Source: Fulvivirga ligni
GTDB lineage: Bacteria; Bacteroidota; Bacteroidia; Cytophagales; Cyclobacteriaceae
DNA length: 64,000 nt
Assembly: GCF_021389935.1 (NCBI RefSeq)
Contig: NZ_CP089979.1
Location: 4,755,001-4,819,000, forward strand
Direction: 5' to 3'
In this document: piece by piece, positions 61,296 to 64,000 of the stretch
Layout of the letters: each line of letters opens with the position of its first letter
How positions within the stretch are numbered: the first letter of the stretch is position 1
Position numbers and translations under genes: made by a program
The notes under the pieces: generated by a model
What the model was told of the DNA's origin: nothing
What the model saw: only the letters and a program-made list of their open reading frames with translations
Databases searched by the model: none

Positions 61296-63743
61296 TTAAA
61301 AGTCTGCATCATCACCACCATAGCCATCGCCACCGCGTTCTTCACGGTTAGGTTTGTTTCTCTGGTTTAAGCGGTAGGTGAAAGAGAGCAAAATTTGGCG
61401 AGCTCTCCATTGAAACTCAGACTCTTCATAAAAATTATTACCGAAGGTCTCTCCTCTCCACTTTCGTGAATTGAGAATGTCTCTTACGTTAAGGGTTATG
61501 GTTCCTTTTTTATCTAATATCTCCTTGCTAAGTCCCATATCTATGGTATAAAAGGCCTTTCTTTTACTCTGCGGGCTAGTCTGCGGCGCACTGTACCTAC
61601 CACTTAGCTGGTAATCAAAGGCATTGAATAAAGTCATTTTAGAAGTTACTCTGGCGGACATGGTATAGGTATCACTAGAAAGGTCCTGCTCACCATATTG
61701 GCCCTCAGTCATCTGACGATAGAAGTTAACGTTACCGTTCAGCTTCCACCACTCACCAATGTCTTGAGATACAGTGAATTCCACACCATATGAATCTCTA
61801 TAGCTCAGGTTTTGTGGGATAGCAAAAAGCACCGTATCACCATTCACTACATCTTGATACCTGATGCGGTCTATCACATCTGTGGTATGTCTATAATATA
61901 CACTTGAGAATACAGAACCAGCATTCCAGTTTTTCAAATAGCCTAACTCAAAGGAGTTGGTATATTCTGGATTCAGATCAGGATTACCTGCTCTAATACT
62001 TCTTGGGTCAGTGTAATTACTAAACGGATTCAGGTTCCAGAAATTTGGTCTATCTAGTCTGCGGCTATAGCTGGCCTGCACTGAGTTTTCATTCCCCAAC
62101 TCATAAGTAACATGAGCACTTGGGAAAAAGCCTATGTAGTTCTTATCTGTTTTTTCTCCGGTGGTCACCAGCTCAGTAGTGATGTCTGTAAGCTCTGATC
62201 TTAAGCCTAATTGAAAAGAAAAATCGCTCCATTTATTACCATAAATGGCATAAGCAGCATAGATATTTTCTTCGTATTTGAAGTTATTAGAAAAACCAGG
62301 CAGCTGCTCAAAAACACCTTCATTGTTCCTCTCCTCAACAATATAATTGTTATCTATTCTTCTCAGGTTTCCTCTAAGCCCCGCTTCAATCTTCCCTTGC
62401 TTGGAGAAAGGGTAAACATAATCAGTCTGTAAAAGCAAATTCTTTTCTGACTCTTCATTGAGCGACTGCTGAAACAAGTTAGGCGTGAAATTTTCATTGG
62501 CACCAGGTCTTGCTCCTTGTTTTTGCTCAGAATCTTCCACTTCGTCACTTTCTCTATACTGAACATCAGCCGTTAACTTATGTCCTTCTTTAGCGAAATC
62601 ATGGGTGAAGTTAAGAGCGTATTCCATATTTTCTTCGTCCTCTGCCTCATCATCCGTTCTTAACGAATCAGCAATTAACATACGATTGCGGTCATAATTT
62701 CTATAGATCAGCTCGGTCTCATTATCTTCATCAGATATTCTATAAAGACCCGACAAGGTGAGGATACTCTTCTCACTCAGGTAAAAATCTGATCCTACTC
62801 TAAAATTATGTGAAATACCTCCTCTGGTTCTATCTCTGTCTGTTCTACGGCTAGTGGTGTAACCATCATTATAAAACTCCTGATTAGAATAACCAGATCC
62901 TGGGCTGTTGCGATAGTTTGTACCATAATTCGCAAACATGTTGAGCCATTTCTTTCTATAATTAACATTAAAAGAAAGCCCATAATTAGCAGGGTAACCC
63001 AAATTGGCCGTAAATGAACCGTTTACTCCTTCGTTAGAATCTTTCTTTAGGATGATATTGATAATACCAGCATTTCCTTCTGCCTGATACCTTGCAGATG
63101 GGTTAGTAACCACCTCAATTCTCTCGATTAAGTTACCCTGAAGCTGTCTCAAAGCATCGGTACTACTGATACCAATAAGGCCTGAAGGCTTTCCATTGAC
63201 CAAAATCTTCACATTGGAGCTACCTCTTAGACTCACATTTCCATCTATATCAACATTAACAGAAGGTACATTATCCAAAATATCAGCTGCGTTAGCACCT
63301 ATGTTACTTAAATCCTGTCCTACGTTAAAAACTCTCTTATCCAGCTCCATTACCATTTGGCTTTTCTGAGCCGTAACTACTACTTCCTTTAAAGTTTCAG
63401 TATCTGGACTAAGTGTGATGTTTCCAAGGTCTACTACCTTGTTGTCTGAATTTACTTCTGCTCTGAAGTATTTGGCTTTATAAGAAATGAATTCTGTTTT
63501 AACGATATATTTTCCCTTGGCCACCTCAATAGAGAATACGCCATTCATGTCAGTAACACCTCCTGTAACCAGGGCACTATCTACCGCAGCCAAAATACTT
63601 ACAGAAGCATACTCTAATCCCTTGCCCGTCTCTGCATCTACCAGTTTTCCTTTAATAGTAAAAGGCTTAGCCGGCGATGGTGAATTTTCTGCCTTTAAGG
63701 TGACAGCACCCAATAATAAAAAAATAGATATTAGTAATCTCAT
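61296..63743 (-). CDS. TonB-dependent-receptor-like outer-membrane protein (OMP_b-brl_3 type)
   Basis: An 815-residue protein. The signal peptide covers about residues 1-18, a carboxypeptidase-regulatory-like domain lies at about 28-108 (K-G-K-L-V-D-A-E-T-G-K-G-L-E-Y-A), and a plug at about 115-235 (L-K-E-V-V-V-T-A, V-S-L-R-G-S-S-N-V-K-I-L-V-N-G-K-P). A barrel of the outer-membrane-beta-barrel-3 type fills the rest, including S-Y-S-R-R-L-D-R-P-N-F-W-N-L-N-P-F. The last strand (I-L-L-S-F-T-Y-R-L) is followed by about 20 residues of acidic, glycine-rich tail (G-G-D-G-Y-G-G-D-D-A-D-F), so the barrel end is internal. Members of this subgroup often have no SusD partner, as here. Ligand unknown. 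Confidence 0.9.
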   Translation of the reverse strand: MRLLISIFLLLGAVTLKAENSPSPAKPFTIKGKLVDAETGKGLEYASVSILAAVDSALVTGGVTDMNGVFSIEVAKGKYIVKTEFISYKAKYFRAEVNSDNKVVDLGNITLSPDTETLKEVVVTAQKSQMVMELDKRVFNVGQDLSNIGANAADILDNVPSVNVDIDGNVSLRGSSNVKILVNGKPSGLIGISSTDALRQLQGNLIERIEVVTNPSARYQAEGNAGIINIILKKDSNEGVNGSFTANLGYPANYGLSFNVNYRKKWLNMFANYGTNYRNSPGSGYSNQEFYNDGYTTSRRTDRDRTRGGISHNFRVGSDFYLSEKSILTLSGLYRISDEDNETELIYRNYDRNRMLIADSLRTDDEAEDEENMEYALNFTHDFAKEGHKLTADVQYRESDEVEDSEQKQGARPGANENFTPNLFQQSLNEESEKNLLLQTDYVYPFSKQGKIEAGLRGNLRRIDNNYIVEERNNEGVFEQLPGFSNNFKYEENIYAAYAIYGNKWSDFSFQLGLRSELTDITTELVTTGEKTDKNYIGFFPSAHVTYELGNENSVQASYSRRLDRPNFWNLNPFSNYTDPRSIRAGNPDLNPEYTNSFELGYLKNWNAGSVFSSVYYRHTTDVIDRIRYQDVVNGDTVLFAIPQNLSYRDSYGVEFTVSQDIGEWWKLNGNVNFYRQMTEGQYGEQDLSSDTYTMSARVTSKMTLFNAFDYQLSGRYSAPQTSPQSKRKAFYTIDMGLSKEILDKKGTITLNVRDILNSRKWRGETFGNNFYEESEFQWRARQILLSFTYRLNQRNKPNREERGGDGYGGDDADF

Positions 63744-63763
63744 AAAAACATTGTTATCAACTG

Positions 63764-63781
63764 AGGTGTAAAGCTACACCT
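63764..63781. promoter_or_regulatory. Palindrome in the leader of the receptor-like gene
   Basis: AGGTGTA (63764-63770) / TACACCT (63775-63781) with an AAGC spacer, 20 nt upstream of ATG 63743. It could be an operator or an RNA hairpin in the leader. Further GTGTA words occur at about 63851 and 63872. Confidence 0.4.
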
Positions 63782-63915
63782 ATGGTCTGATCTAAATTTG
63801 ATTAAAATTTGAAGAAAATCTGAAGTTTTAATTAAGTGCGATTTCTTCGTGTAAAAGGTTGAAAATTAGTGTAAGCGCACACCAATAGAACAGTAAGAAC
63901 TAACACATGTTTAAG

Positions 63916-64000
63916 TTAAAATTTCACACTTACTATGTGTTCGCCATCTTTAAACTCATAAAGAAGACCCAGCTGGTTCACCTCACATATTTTATGAACT
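63916..64000 (-). CDS. C-terminal fragment of a gene cut by the right window edge
   Basis: An open minus-strand frame enters at the right edge and stops at 63916-63918, giving about 27 residues: I-C-E-V-N-Q-L-G-L-L-Y-E-F-K-D-G-E-H and a short beta end S-V-K-F. This could be the tail of a histidine-kinase ATPase domain, but the fragment is too short to be sure. Confidence 0.35.
   Translation of the reverse strand, partial: VHKICEVNQLGLLYEFKDGEHIVSVKF

Overview
The window looks like a chromosomal segment of a Bacteroidota bacterium, most likely a marine-type Cytophagales (Fulvivirga/Marivirga-like). This is inferred from AT-rich coding sequence, TonB-dependent receptors with carboxypeptidase-regulatory-like N-termini, several ~800-residue FtsX/MacB-type permeases ending in S-L-K-x-E, -7 elements of the TAnnTTTG type, almost no Shine-Dalgarno sequences, and a DnaE with a fused proofreading exonuclease. 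No phage, plasmid, CRISPR or intact insertion sequence is visible.

Layout. 0-3.2 kb: a TonB-dependent receptor with an STN domain and a strong terminator. 3.2-3.76 kb: gene-free DNA with a near-identical 56-bp direct repeat and covarying hairpins. 3.8-13.7 kb: mostly minus-strand housekeeping and accessory genes (Gfo/Idh/MocA oxidoreductase, Crp-family regulator, two serine hydrolases of which one is frameshifted, CPBP protease, NTF2-like protein, TonB-C-like protein, quinone-oxidoreductase-like dehydrogenase, metallophosphoesterase, two SRPBCC proteins), then a divergent GlxA-type AraC regulator. 14.8-17.4 kb: DUF1801, azoreductase and an ECF41-like sigma factor, flanked by two copies of a GC-rich palindromic repeat, a period-30 tandem repeat and a 130-nt stretch with no G. 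17.4-24.3 kb: dnaE, an NTF2-like gene, an AI-2E family transporter, trxA and a NUDIX hydrolase. 24.3-36.7 kb: AsmA-like giant protein, GH31 glucosidase lipoprotein, methyltransferase, soluble histidine kinase, SLC12/APC-type permease, small proteins and a rhomboid protease. 36.9-41.5 kb: a sigma-54 response regulator with a hybrid kinase, a small receiver-like protein and tRNA-Arg(UCU).

41.6-58.9 kb is the most interesting region. Two operons of two FtsX-family permeases each (no ABC ATPase anywhere in the window) flank a pair of paralogous lipoproteins. Next come a sigma-54-type response regulator, a lactonase-like lipoprotein and an NtrY-like kinase. In front of both permease operons I find the same inverted repeat, TGTATC-N6-GATACA, and a -24/-12-like element, TGGyAy-N5-TTGAA, ending 41-42 nt before the start codon. 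I infer a self-contained envelope-response regulon run by this two-component system. 58.8-64 kb holds a cupin, small exported and barrel proteins, a second TonB-dependent-receptor-like protein and the tail of a truncated gene at the right edge.

All assignments come from reading the sequence. No database search was run.
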